A DNA stretch of 22,813 nt from Mageeibacillus sp. UBA5438 (GTDB taxonomy: Bacteria > Bacillota > Clostridia > Saccharofermentanales > DTU023). The position numbers were made by a program, and so were the translations under genes. Shown here piece after piece: positions 7,936 to 16,114 of this stretch (its first letter is position 1; every line of letters starts with the position of its first letter). The DNA lies in assembly GCA_002427535.1 (NCBI GenBank), contig DIRK01000022.1, forward strand, positions 37,154-59,966. Reading direction: 5' to 3'. The notes below the pieces were generated by a model, which saw only the letters and a list, made by a program, of their open reading frames with translations, searched no databases and had not been told where the DNA came from.

Positions 7936-8502
7936 ATGCAAAAAGCTAAAGGTGAAGTCTTAATTGCTATTGGCTCCGTCTTGATGATTATCGGGGCGAT
8001 CTTTGGAATTCTGATGGGAATTCTCGTGACCTTTGCGGGCGCTTGGATCTGGAACATTCTGGGAGCGATGGATGGAATAGAAGATATGCCTGGGTTATCG
8101 GGTGTACTGATGGCAGCGGGAGCTGTTATCGGTATTGTCATCGTGATATTTGCGGTATTGTCCCTGGTTTTCGGAATTATGTGCTTTAAGCGCAAAGGCG
8201 ATCCGAACCGCTCGACATTCCCGCTTGTGATCGGGATCATTTTTACGTTGTTTGCCCTGACGTCTGTGCTATCAGCCTTTTCACTCACCACCCTTATCAC
8301 GATTGCATCGCCTGTACTGATCCTGGTCGGTGCGATTTTGAACAAGCAGCAGGCGAAAGTCATGGTTCCCTATGCGGGATATCCGCCGCAACCGGGACAG
8401 CCTTATCCGCCGCAGCAAGCGCCGTATCAGCCGCCTTATCAGCCGATGCCTGAACAGCAGCCTTACCAGCCTCCTTACGAACAGCCTCCTTCTGAAGAGT
8501 AA
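7936..8502 (+). CDS. Small multi-pass membrane protein, DUF4064-like, with Pro/Gln-rich tail
   Basis: 188 residues with four hydrophobic segments (about 8-38, 50-78, 92-112 and 115-132) and a C-terminal tail of about 45 residues made of PYQPP/PYPPQ units. The arrangement and the short basic loop CFKRKGD resemble the DUF4064 family, whose function is unknown. ATG 7936 is chosen since AAAGGAG is 10 bases before it; the in-frame ATG at 7927 lies only one base from that site. It is a paralogue of the protein at 8640: both end their last helix in a GA-x-LNKQQ motif before the tail. A strong terminator follows. Confidence 0.75.
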   Translation: MQKAKGEVLIAIGSVLMIIGAIFGILMGILVTFAGAWIWNILGAMDGIEDMPGLSGVLMAAGAVIGIVIVIFAVLSLVFGIMCFKRKGDPNRSTFPLVIGIIFTLFALTSVLSAFSLTTLITIASPVLILVGAILNKQQAKVMVPYAGYPPQPGQPYPPQQAPYQPPYQPMPEQQPYQPPYEQPPSEE

Positions 8503-8529
8503 CGGATTGGTATGTGGTTGAAATAATTT

Positions 8530-8557
8530 GCTACGCCGACATCTTTGTCGGCGTAGC
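8530..8557 (+). terminator. Intrinsic terminator after first membrane protein gene
   Basis: Perfect 11-base stem GCTACGCCGAC / GTCGGCGTAGC with a six-base ATCTTT loop, followed by TATTTT. It is 28 bases after the upstream stop codon. The T tract is interrupted, but stem strength and position support termination. Confidence 0.8.
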
Positions 8558-8561
8558 TATT

Positions 8562-8592
8562 TTGGCAAGAAACAGCACTTCTCCTTTATACT
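8562..8592 (+). promoter_or_regulatory. Candidate promoter for second membrane protein gene
   Basis: TTGGCA at 8562-8567 and TATACT at 8587-8592 with a 19-base spacer, just past the terminator and 48 bases before the start codon. The location between a terminator and the next gene supports a promoter here; the spacer is long. Confidence 0.4.
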
Positions 8593-8639
8593 GGGTTTAG
8601 GAAAAGAATCACGCATAAGAACCAATGGAGGTACAACAC

Positions 8640-9188
8640 ATGGAAAAACCAAGAGGTTCCGCTTATATTTCAATCGGATCGATGGGGCTGGTCGTATTAG
8701 CGGGGATCGGCATTCTCCTTAGTCCCTTCATCATGGCGCTGGCGTCATGGTTTGGAAAAATGGTCCGAAACATCAACCAGACAACGGCCATGCATTACCG
8801 CGGTGAGGGCCCCATGATGGGCGCCTTTGCGGGACAGCTTATCAGCGGGATTGGGATCGCCATCGGCATCATCGTCCTCATTTTGTCCGCCATCCAGCTG
8901 ACGCTCGGCCTCTTAGCCTGGAAACGGCGTGACGATCTTTCACGCACCACCTTCCTGCTGGCCGTGGGGATTGCCTTCGCGATCATCTCCCTGCCTGCCG
9001 GTCTGACCGCCTGGGGTCTCATCCAGCTGGCGTTTCCCGTGCTCATTATTGTCGGGGCTTCCCTCAATAAACAGCAAGAAAATGAATTGAGAGCCGCTTA
9101 TTACGCGTCGCAGCCAAGCGTGCCTCCCCCGACTCCGGTAGAAGAAGTACAAGAAGTGAAAGAAGAAACACCCGAGAAAGAGGCCTAA
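8640..9188 (+). CDS. Small multi-pass membrane protein, paralogue of the preceding gene
   Basis: 182 residues with four hydrophobic segments, a basic loop (AWKRRDD) after the second-to-third helix pair, and a tail rich in Pro, Val and Glu. Shares with the protein at 7936 the order of helices, the loop Lys/Arg-Arg-x-Asp followed by SRTTF versus NRSTF, and the GASLNKQQE end of the last helix, so the pair arose by tandem duplication. Start ATG 8640 has GGAGGT seven bases upstream; an earlier in-frame ATG at 8625 overlaps that site. Function unknown; DUF4064-like. The CCA-adding enzyme gene starts three bases after its stop. Confidence 0.75.
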   Translation: MEKPRGSAYISIGSMGLVVLAGIGILLSPFIMALASWFGKMVRNINQTTAMHYRGEGPMMGAFAGQLISGIGIAIGIIVLILSAIQLTLGLLAWKRRDDLSRTTFLLAVGIAFAIISLPAGLTAWGLIQLAFPVLIIVGASLNKQQENELRAAYYASQPSVPPPTPVEEVQEVKEETPEKEA

Positions 9189-9190
9189 GC

Positions 9191-10486
9191 TTGCTTCAAG
9201 CGGATTCCCTTTCGGTTCCGCCTCATATCCGATCCCTGATCGATCGGCTTAATGCCGCCGACTACGAATGCTACGTAGTCGGCGGTTTTTTACGCGATCT
9301 TTTACTGGATCGCCCGACCCATGACATTGACCTGGCCACCTCCGCCCTGCCTGAGGAAGTAATGGCCTTATTTTCCGATTACCGCACCATCCCCACAGGA
9401 CTCATCCACGGGACAGTGACCGTCCTTGCGGAGGATGACCCGGTGGAGGTGACCACCTTTCGAAAAGAAGGCCTCTATTCAGATCACCGCCGCCCGGACG
9501 AGGTCTGGTTTACTAAATCGTTGGAGGAGGACCTAAAAAGGCGCGACTTTACGATTAACGCCCTGGCCTGGCATCCGGATCTGGGTCTTGTCGATCCCTT
9601 CGGCGGCCGAACAGATCTGGAAGATGGGATCATCCGTGCCGTGGGCCGCCCAACCGATCGCTTTCATGAGGACGCCTTGCGTATTTTGCGCGCGTTGCGT
9701 TTAGCGTCTGAATTGGGTTTTTCAATTGAACATAAGACCGCAGACGCGATGCATGACAAGCGCTCACTCCTCTCTCATGTCGCTTCTGAGCGCATCAGGA
9801 TCGAGCTTTTACGCATTTTGCGCGCGGAGCATTTTGCGTTTGTCTTGACAAAATATGCTGCTATCATGACCGTCGTCCTGCCCGAGATGGACCCGTTACG
9901 CCAAGAGATGCAAGGCGAACTTTCGCGCTATGACATCGCGGTGGAACGCGCAAAGCGCGTTGACGACGCCGAACAGCGCCTGGCAGCCCTCCTTTACGAT
10001 ATTGACATCCCCGAAATCGGAAAAACAGTGGCCGAGCGGCTTCGCTTTTCAAACAACAGCGTCAAGCGGATTGACGCACTTGTGTCCTCCCGAAACGATT
10101 ATCCGGAGGCCGATAAAAGAAGTGTCTGGCGCGCGCTTCACCGTTGGGGAGATGTCCTTTTTGGGGCTATTCTTGAGCTCAGAAGAGCCGATCTGGAAGT
10201 GCGTGTCGCTTCGGATGAAGATGCTTTAAAAAACATCGATACCATAAGGGGCATCAAGGAGGCACTCCTCCAATCGAGGAAGGACCTCCAGCTGTCAGAT
10301 TTGGCCATTAGTGGCCATGACCTCTTAGCGGCAGGGTATCGGGGGGAGGCAATCGGGGAAGCGCTGGAATACTTGCTTCTGCGCGTATGTGTCGATGACT
10401 TGCCCAATCGTCCGGAGGTGCTTTTAGCTGAACTTGAAACTAGGGGCGGCGAAGCAAAGTCAGGGTCACCTCATATTCATCGGTGA
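9191..10486 (+). CDS. cca: CCA tRNA nucleotidyltransferase
   Basis: Adds or repairs the 3' CCA of tRNAs using CTP and ATP. Class II nucleotidyltransferase motifs are in order: VVGGFLRDLLL (about 29-39), the catalytic pair DID (Asp45, Asp47), the RRDFTINALAW motif (about 118-128), and EDALRILRALRLASELGF (about 157-174). At 431 residues it matches the Bacillota CCA-adding type; a poly(A) polymerase I is less likely given length and context. The start is TTG 9191, supported by AGAGG seven bases upstream and by the fit of the N-terminus to the family. The gene is three bases downstream of the membrane protein gene and ends 47 bases inside the convergent lipoprotein gene. A terminator-like hairpin lies at 9255-9291. 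Confidence 0.93.
   Translation: MLQADSLSVPPHIRSLIDRLNAADYECYVVGGFLRDLLLDRPTHDIDLATSALPEEVMALFSDYRTIPTGLIHGTVTVLAEDDPVEVTTFRKEGLYSDHRRPDEVWFTKSLEEDLKRRDFTINALAWHPDLGLVDPFGGRTDLEDGIIRAVGRPTDRFHEDALRILRALRLASELGFSIEHKTADAMHDKRSLLSHVASERIRIELLRILRAEHFAFVLTKYAAIMTVVLPEMDPLRQEMQGELSRYDIAVERAKRVDDAEQRLAALLYDIDIPEIGKTVAERLRFSNNSVKRIDALVSSRNDYPEADKRSVWRALHRWGDVLFGAILELRRADLEVRVASDEDALKNIDTIRGIKEALLQSRKDLQLSDLAISGHDLLAAGYRGEAIGEALEYLLLRVCVDDLPNRPEVLLAELETRGGEAKSGSPHIHR
9255..9291 (+). terminator. Terminator-like hairpin inside the 5' end of cca
   Basis: CCGCCGACTACG (9255-9266) pairs perfectly with CGTAGTCGGCGG (9274-9285) across a seven-base loop and is followed at once by six Ts (9286-9291). This is a textbook intrinsic terminator in sequence, yet it encodes residues 22-34 of the CCA enzyme, including the conserved VVGG motif. 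It could end transcripts of the upstream gene or attenuate cca when translation of cca is poor. Confidence 0.5.
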
Positions 10487-10865
10487 TTTGCAACAGATCC
10501 TCTTCCAATACATAGTGCATCTTGATCGTCACGGTTTTTTTATCGCGCTTCCGCATGTTGAGACTTAGCGAACCGTCGGGGCTTGAGGTGTAGGTAATCT
10601 TGATCTCATCGCCCGAGAGGATATACTGGGCTTTTTTATCGGGATCAAGCTCCGCGTCACCCGGTTTAATCAGAAGCGTCCTATCGTCGTTGAAATTGAA
10701 GATCATGCCGGCCACAAAGCTTTCGTCTTCGGATTGGATTAACCGCCAGCTTCCCACAAGTTCCCGGTTGATGGCGCAGGCGCCGGTTAAACTGCCGATC
10801 AGGAAGATCGAAAGCATCACGATAAAAGCCCAAAAATAGCTCCTTTTTGTCACTCGTCTTATCAT
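10440..10865 (-). CDS. Putative lipoprotein with lipocalin-like domain
   Basis: 141 residues. The N-terminus has a basic stretch, a hydrophobic segment and the sequence SLTGAC, which suggests lipoprotein processing at Cys30 although the lipobox is not canonical (Thr at -3). The mature part is beta-rich and starts with the pattern ELVGSWRL followed by FNFNDDRTL, like the DUF5640/lipocalin-like extracellular domains common in Clostridia. No enzyme motif is present. The ribosome site is weak. It is convergent with cca, whose last 47 bases it overlaps, and divergent from nrdJ. Function unknown. Confidence 0.7.
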   Translation of the reverse strand: MIRRVTKRSYFWAFIVMLSIFLIGSLTGACAINRELVGSWRLIQSEDESFVAGMIFNFNDDRTLLIKPGDAELDPDKKAQYILSGDEIKITYTSSPDGSLSLNMRKRDKKTVTIKMHYVLEEDLLQITDEYEVTLTLLRRP

Positions 10866-10910
10866 ATCGCCATCTTAGCACGTCTTCTTCCGTCGTAGAT
10901 TTTTTTAAAA

Positions 10911-10930
10911 TTGTCACAAATCTGTAACAA
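10911..10930. promoter_or_regulatory. Imperfect palindrome in the nrdJ/lipoprotein divergent region
   Basis: TTGTCACA (10911-10918) and TGTAACAA (10923-10930) form a dyad with one mismatch in eight and a four-base centre. It sits 46 bases ahead of the lipoprotein start and upstream of the nrdJ promoter, a normal place for an operator. It differs from the Rex consensus, and I cannot name a regulator. Confidence 0.35.
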
Positions 10931-10953
10931 CGTTTTTCAAATATTCATAAAAA

Positions 10954-10980
10954 TTGCTCTACTACATCTGGTACTATGAT
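10954..10980 (+). promoter_or_regulatory. Candidate nrdJ promoter
   Basis: TTGCTC at 10954-10959 and TATGAT at 10975-10980. The spacer is 15 bases, shorter than ideal. One NrdR-like box lies in the spacer and the second just downstream of the expected transcription start, which is the usual arrangement for repression. Confidence 0.4.
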
Positions 10981-11006
10981 TTTAGTTGAAACACTACATG
11001 GTGTAG
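10959..11006 (+). promoter_or_regulatory. Tandem NrdR boxes upstream of nrdJ
   Basis: Two 16-base sites, 10959-10974 and 10991-11006, both contain ACTACAT followed after three bases by GTA and fit the NrdR consensus acaCWAtATaTWGtgt in its core. Their start-to-start distance is exactly 32 bases, about three helical turns, which is the spacing known for paired NrdR boxes before ribonucleotide reductase genes. The second box is itself a dyad (ACTACA/TGTAGT). NrdR is a known repressor of nrd genes; binding here is inferred from sequence and position. Confidence 0.65.
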
Positions 11007-11067
11007 TTTTTCGTATTTTGCTTGATAATTCAGTGATATTGGGGAGACATAGAAAGTAGGGATTGTT

Positions 11068-14000
11068 ATGAGCGTTCTGTCAACGTCCATTAAGCGCCAC
11101 TTTACAAAGGAACTTGTTGGGACCACGCGCAATGTTTTTGATCTTTTTCATTGGAAACGTTGTGACGTCCTCTTAAAAGACTATAAGACGGGGCGAGTTT
11201 TGACAGACTTGGAAAACCTGGAATTTCCCGTCTCCTATTCACAGCAAGCCTGTGACATCATCGCCTCTAAATATTTCAGAAAAGCCGGCATCCCCGAAGA
11301 GCCGGGATATGAGACATCGATGCGCCAAGTCGCGGACCGGATGGTCTCATTTTGGGTGGCCTCCCTTATTGATGAGGGCATGATCGAAGAGGGTGAGGCG
11401 TCGGCCATCCTATACGATGAACTTGTCTTTGCCCTTTTGGCTCAAATGTTCGCGCCCAACTCACCCCAGTGGTTCAACACGGGGCTGAAATTGAAATACG
11501 GGATCGCGGGCGGACAAAGCGAGCTTTACTACTACGATGAGGAAAAAGGCGAAGTCGTCATGTCAGACGACGACTACACGCGCACACAGGCATCCGCCTG
11601 CTTCATCTTGTCCATTGAAGATAAACTTTTAGGCCCTCATTCAATCACGGAAGGCTATGTGTCCGAAACGAAACTGTTTAAAGGCGGTTCGGGGACGGGC
11701 ACGAACTTCTCCTCCATCCGTGCAGAAGGAGAGGCGCTGTCCGGAGGCGGACAATCCTCAGGGCTCATGAGCTTTTTAAAGGGCCTTGACCGCAACGCCG
11801 GCGCCATTAAATCAGGCGGGACCACGCGCCGCGCGGCCAAGATGGTCTGTCTCGACATCGATCATCCGGAGATCGAGCAGTTCATTACCTGGAAGGCCCG
11901 AGAAGAGGACAAGGTCATCGCCTTGGCCAAGATGGGCTATGACGCCGACATCGACGGGGAGGCCTACCAGACTGTCTCGGGGCAAAACTCCAATAATTCC
12001 GTTCGCTTCAGCGACGAATTCATGCGTAAAGTCACCGAACTTGACCGGAATCCCAACGCGACCACGAAGTTAAAAGGCCGCCGGGATCCGTCGGTCGATC
12101 GCGACGTCTCCGTAAGGCATCTGTGGGAGATCTTTAATGAATCGGCCTGGCGCTGTGCCGACCCCGCTCCTCAATTCGACGATACCTTCAACGCCTGGCA
12201 TACCTGCCCCGCGGGAGAGGACGGCGATACCACAGCCAAATACAACCGCATCAATTCAACCAACCCCTGCGGCGAATACGCCTTCCTCGACGATACGAGC
12301 TGCAACTTGGCATCCATCAATGTCATGCGCTTTTACGACTATGAAAACCATGTGTTTGACATCGACAGCTATATTCACCTCGTGACGATCGCCCAGATGG
12401 CATTGGAAGCCTCAAACCACTGGGGCCAGTTCCCCACACCGGCGATTGCCCGCAAGACCTGGGCCTTCCGCGCCACGGGACTGGGGCTTGCTAACCTTGC
12501 GTCTTTGTTCATGAGCGCGGGAATTCCCTATGACTCTGACAAAGCGCGCGCGGTTGCCGCGGCGTTAGCCGGCATTTTAACGGGTCAAAGTTACGCGACT
12601 TCCGCGCTTATGGCCAAGCAAATGGGACCTTTCGTCCACTTTGATAAAAACCGCGAGCACATGCTCCGCGTCATCCGCAACCACAGCCGGGCCGCCGGTG
12701 CCCGGCAGGACGCGCCGGAGGGTATCGAGTATGAGCTCCCCGTCGTCGATCACACGCTGTTGCGCGACGAAGGTTTTGCCAACCTCTCTGAGGCCTTGAA
12801 AACATGCTGGGAAACCGCGGAACAAAGAGGCGAACAATTCGGCTACCGCAATGCCCAAGTCTCCGTCATGGCGCCGACAGGCACCATCTCCTTTGCGATG
12901 GACTGCGCGGCAACAAGTATTGAGCCTTTCTTCTCCCATGTCGTGTATAAGAAATTAGCGGGCGGCGGCCTTATGAAATTGGTCAACCCTCACGTGGAAC
13001 AGGGGCTTTTGGCCTGCGGTTACTCGGGGGAAGAACGCGACGCCATTGTCGAGTACATCATGCGCGAGAGCGATGACGGCATGATCCTGGACGGCAAAAT
13101 TGAAGGCGCGCCTCATTTGAACGAAGACGACTTGGCTATCTTTGACACGGCCAACCAATGCGGCTCGGGCGAGCGCTATATTTCCTGGCAGGGGCATGTC
13201 CTGATGGTCGCGGCCATCACGCCTCTTATCTCAGGCGCCGTGTCAAAGACCGTCAACTTGCCGAATGAAGCCACAGTGAAAGATTTTGCGGATGTCGTCT
13301 TGACGTCCTGGAAGAGTGGCGTGAAGGGGATCACGTTATATCGTGACGGCTCCAAATACGCGCAGCCTTTGAATGTGCGTTTAGCGGGCGTCGAGCACCA
13401 GGCCCTGCCGCTTGAAGATCTGACTTACAGTGACCTGCTGCATTTTGCGAAAAAGACAAAAGAAGAGCTGGACGACTGTCAGGAGAAATTTGACCGCGGC
13501 GATCTGGTGCACAGCCGGGTGAAACCGTTTGGTATTCGCTCAGGCACGACGCATCCGGCTCAGATAGAAGATGTCAAGGTGTACATCACGGTGAACCGCG
13601 ATGAGGACAGGGAGATCACGGAGATCTTCATGACCACCGACCGCGAGGGGACGCTCATCACGGGGCTATTGAACTCATTGTCGAAGACGATCTCCGTCAT
13701 GCTGCAGTACGGCATTAAACCGGAGGCGATTTCAAAGATGCTGAGGGGACAAAAGTTCGAGCCCTACGGCTTCGTGCAGCGTCACCCCTACATCAAGTAC
13801 TGTACTTCGGTGTCCGATCTGATCAGCAAGGTGCTTGACATTGAGGCCGGTGACTACACACGTGTACAGGTGAAGCCTGAAGATGACGAATCGGCTGAAA
13901 AGGATGCGGTATTGGCACAGATCAGTCTTGACGATTTTATTCACGAAAAAGCGCAAGAAGCGAGTAAAACAGGGGAACGGCTCTACGACGGATCCGTATG

Positions 14001-14085
14001 CTCAAACTGTTCGGGGACGCGCATGGTGAAAAACGGGACATGTAAGGTTTGTCTGGATTGCGGTGAAACAACGGGCTGTTCCTAA
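11068..14085 (+). CDS. nrdJ: Vitamin B12-dependent (class II) ribonucleotide reductase
   Basis: Reduces ribonucleotides to deoxyribonucleotides with adenosylcobalamin as radical source, so it works with or without oxygen. The 1005-residue protein shows the class II core: redox Cys178 in SACFIL, finger-loop region GGSGTGTNFSS (207-217), radical Cys401 in NPCGE, and redox Cys412 in SCNLASIN. The 11-residue gap between the last two matches the spacing in the Lactobacillus enzyme (Cys408/Cys419). The C-terminus is a zinc-ribbon-like tail with five cysteines in two CxxC pairs and a final TGC, likely carrying the disulfide shuttle. No ATP-cone is evident at the N-terminus. Start ATG 11068 follows GTAGGGAT. 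Regulation by NrdR is suggested by the boxes upstream. The cobalamin adenosyltransferase at 19164 supplies its cofactor. Confidence 0.96.
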   Translation: MSVLSTSIKRHFTKELVGTTRNVFDLFHWKRCDVLLKDYKTGRVLTDLENLEFPVSYSQQACDIIASKYFRKAGIPEEPGYETSMRQVADRMVSFWVASLIDEGMIEEGEASAILYDELVFALLAQMFAPNSPQWFNTGLKLKYGIAGGQSELYYYDEEKGEVVMSDDDYTRTQASACFILSIEDKLLGPHSITEGYVSETKLFKGGSGTGTNFSSIRAEGEALSGGGQSSGLMSFLKGLDRNAGAIKSGGTTRRAAKMVCLDIDHPEIEQFITWKAREEDKVIALAKMGYDADIDGEAYQTVSGQNSNNSVRFSDEFMRKVTELDRNPNATTKLKGRRDPSVDRDVSVRHLWEIFNESAWRCADPAPQFDDTFNAWHTCPAGEDGDTTAKYNRINSTNPCGEYAFLDDTSCNLASINVMRFYDYENHVFDIDSYIHLVTIAQMALEASNHWGQFPTPAIARKTWAFRATGLGLANLASLFMSAGIPYDSDKARAVAAALAGILTGQSYATSALMAKQMGPFVHFDKNREHMLRVIRNHSRAAGARQDAPEGIEYELPVVDHTLLRDEGFANLSEALKTCWETAEQRGEQFGYRNAQVSVMAPTGTISFAMDCAATSIEPFFSHVVYKKLAGGGLMKLVNPHVEQGLLACGYSGEERDAIVEYIMRESDDGMILDGKIEGAPHLNEDDLAIFDTANQCGSGERYISWQGHVLMVAAITPLISGAVSKTVNLPNEATVKDFADVVLTSWKSGVKGITLYRDGSKYAQPLNVRLAGVEHQALPLEDLTYSDLLHFAKKTKEELDDCQEKFDRGDLVHSRVKPFGIRSGTTHPAQIEDVKVYITVNRDEDREITEIFMTTDREGTLITGLLNSLSKTISVMLQYGIKPEAISKMLRGQKFEPYGFVQRHPYIKYCTSVSDLISKVLDIEAGDYTRVQVKPEDDESAEKDAVLAQISLDDFIHEKAQEASKTGERLYDGSVCSNCSGTRMVKNGTCKVCLDCGETTGCS

Positions 14086-14206
14086 CTAAAAGTCGAAAGC
14101 ATTTTTTCCCCCAAGATATCACCTCATAAGTCGCGTGCTTGCTGGTATAATTAATCACTAATATATCCATGGGAGAGGCATTTACATTGCCGGGAGGGAA
14201 CAGCCC
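14073..14206 (+). repeat. Long-range inverted repeat covering the next gene's start
   Basis: GGGCTGTTCC at the very end of nrdJ (14073-14082) is the exact reverse complement of GGAACAGCCC (14197-14206), which lies between the ribosome site and the ATG of the zinc-ribbon gene. On a read-through transcript from nrdJ the two could pair and block initiation; on a transcript from the promoter at 14143 the first arm is absent. Confidence 0.35.
14143..14151 (+). promoter_or_regulatory. Extended -10 promoter for the zinc-ribbon/ABC operon
   Basis: TGGTATAAT is a perfect extended -10 element, 55 bases before the ATG at 14207. No clear -35 hexamer lies 17 bases upstream, which is acceptable for extended -10 promoters. 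Confidence 0.55.
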
Positions 14207-16114
14207 ATGAAACAGTGTCAACAATGCGGCGCGGAATTAGCGCCCGACTCAAAATTTTGTATTCAATGTGGATCCCGTGTCGAAAACGGGATAGAAGTAA
14301 TGCCGGAACAAGTGGCGGCACCCGCTCCGCCCCCTCCGGCTTATGCCTATCCGCCGCAACCGGAAGCACCCTACCCGCCTCAGGCATACGCCTATGCGCC
14401 GCCTGCAGGATACGGAGCGCCGGTGAAGAAGAAAAAACGCTGGTGGATTCCGGTGGTCATCGTCGCGGTGATTCTCGCCCTATTGGCGGGTTCCTGGCTT
14501 GTCTTCGGCGACCAGATTCGTTCACTGTTCATGTCGACGGAGCAAAAATGGCAAAAAGCGGAAAAAGCTTTCGGGCTCGTACCGGAGGGTACGCTTCTTC
14601 ACGATATTCGAACATCCTCGGAGAAAGTCTTCCGGCAAACAAAATTCGGCGCTACCACGGATCTTACCCTTGATCTTCAGATCGATGAGATGCCGGATGA
14701 ATTGGCAGAGATCCTGACGATTGTATCGAGTTTGCGCTTCCATCTGGAAAACAAGGTTGATCTTGATGCAGACGATCCTCATGTCTACATGCAGGTGGGA
14801 TTGGGCAAGCGCTCGGATTCAGACGAAGCGCTTTCGCTGTTGTTGTATGACGCCGAGGATTATCTGGTGATCGAAGTGCCGGATATCCTACCGCGCCCGC
14901 TTGCCGTACCGAGAGATTTCCTGGAGGAAGTGATGGAAGATTCAGGCGAATTTGATATCACGCTTGATTCACTGTTAACCTCCTCCGGCTCCGTGCGTAA
15001 AGCCATTAGCAGCTTCTCAAGTGACAAGCTCGACACGATTGCGGACGAACTGAAGGCGATCTTTGCAAGGTACGCGGACGAACCTGAGCTCGTGAAAGGT
15101 GAAGTTCTCACGATCGGGGGTGTCAGCCAAAAGCTTGACTACTACGATGTGACGGTCCCCGCTGACAAGTTCGCCCCCATGGCGCGTGAGATGCTGAACT
15201 ATCTTAAAAAGAATAACGACATCCGAAAGCTCCTGGAAGAGCTGCAGGATGTATCTATGGCCACCATGCCTTATCCTTATGGATCGACCGTCCTCCTTTA
15301 TGACAAATTTGTCGATGCCATCGACGACATGCTAGAAGGCCTCGATATCTATCCGGAAGATTATCGCATTGCGGTTCAAAGAAAACTCTACGTTGACAAG
15401 AAGAATCATCCGGTCGGCGGTGAGTTTATTCTCATCAATCGCGTGGATGGGAGAGCGGAGAAAGTCAGGATCGCGTCGCTCCATGTGGAGGACGGTGGCC
15501 GGCACGCGCAGCTTTTTGCCTTTGAGACCCCAGATGACACTGGCTTTGAATATCTGAGCGAGTACCGCTTGAAGGATAAATACTACAGCGGTGATTATAC
15601 GATCAGGTTGAGGGATTGGAGTACGTTCTACGATTACGAATACCATGAGATGGGGCGCGGCCGTTTCACCGATTTTGCTTTGCAGGACGTCGGCGATGAG
15701 CTCTATCCTGTCGGGGAGATCACGTACACCCTAAACAATTTGCAGGATCTGACTTATGACGCGCCCGAATCAGTCACCGTGAAATACAACGGAGCGGTTG
15801 AAAAAGGGCAGTTGGTTGCCACAGTTGAGCTTGCCCTGGATGTCGAAGAGATGCCGATTAAGGTGACCGTGGGGATCACGCATGCCCCCCTTGCCCAATC
15901 GAGCCTGACATTCAAGCATGAGCTCCCCATGAATTTCATCGACTTGTCCCACGAAGAATCGATGATGGAGCTTTTATCCGATGAGGATATGATGAATAAC
16001 CTCATGTCCGCCTTAGAAAAGCTCGGTATTGATCCTGAGATTCTTAATGGTCCCGACGACTTCGATGACGACTTCGACTGGGACGGATGGGATGACTTCG
16101 ATTGGGATGACTAA
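14207..16114 (+). CDS. Zinc-ribbon membrane protein with large extracytoplasmic domain
   Basis: 635 residues. A CxxC-x10-CxxC zinc ribbon (Cys4, 7, 18, 21) is followed by a Pro/Tyr/Ala-rich linker (about 36-72), a Lys stretch and a single membrane helix (about 79-101). The remaining 530 residues would lie outside the cell, with no motif I recognise; alternating beta-type stretches dominate. The C-terminus is an extreme acidic tail of Asp with interspersed Trp, Phe and Gly. GGGAGG lies eight bases before the ATG. The stop overlaps the start of the downstream ABC ATPase by eight bases, so the two are coupled and the protein may serve that exporter as sensor or partner. Similar zinc-ribbon proteins are common in Bacillota, with unknown function. 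Confidence 0.75.
   Translation: MKQCQQCGAELAPDSKFCIQCGSRVENGIEVMPEQVAAPAPPPPAYAYPPQPEAPYPPQAYAYAPPAGYGAPVKKKKRWWIPVVIVAVILALLAGSWLVFGDQIRSLFMSTEQKWQKAEKAFGLVPEGTLLHDIRTSSEKVFRQTKFGATTDLTLDLQIDEMPDELAEILTIVSSLRFHLENKVDLDADDPHVYMQVGLGKRSDSDEALSLLLYDAEDYLVIEVPDILPRPLAVPRDFLEEVMEDSGEFDITLDSLLTSSGSVRKAISSFSSDKLDTIADELKAIFARYADEPELVKGEVLTIGGVSQKLDYYDVTVPADKFAPMAREMLNYLKKNNDIRKLLEELQDVSMATMPYPYGSTVLLYDKFVDAIDDMLEGLDIYPEDYRIAVQRKLYVDKKNHPVGGEFILINRVDGRAEKVRIASLHVEDGGRHAQLFAFETPDDTGFEYLSEYRLKDKYYSGDYTIRLRDWSTFYDYEYHEMGRGRFTDFALQDVGDELYPVGEITYTLNNLQDLTYDAPESVTVKYNGAVEKGQLVATVELALDVEEMPIKVTVGITHAPLAQSSLTFKHELPMNFIDLSHEESMMELLSDEDMMNNLMSALEKLGIDPEILNGPDDFDDDFDWDGWDDFDWDD

Noticed and set aside
8380..8500. 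Short repeated DNA units that might suggest a CRISPR or tandem repeat array
   Set aside because: The repetition comes from codons for PYQPP/PYPPQ units in a protein tail; there are no regular repeats and spacers.
10866..11067. Cobalamin riboswitch before nrdJ
   Set aside because: The region is too short for a full element and I could not find the B12-box pattern; NrdR-like boxes explain the space.
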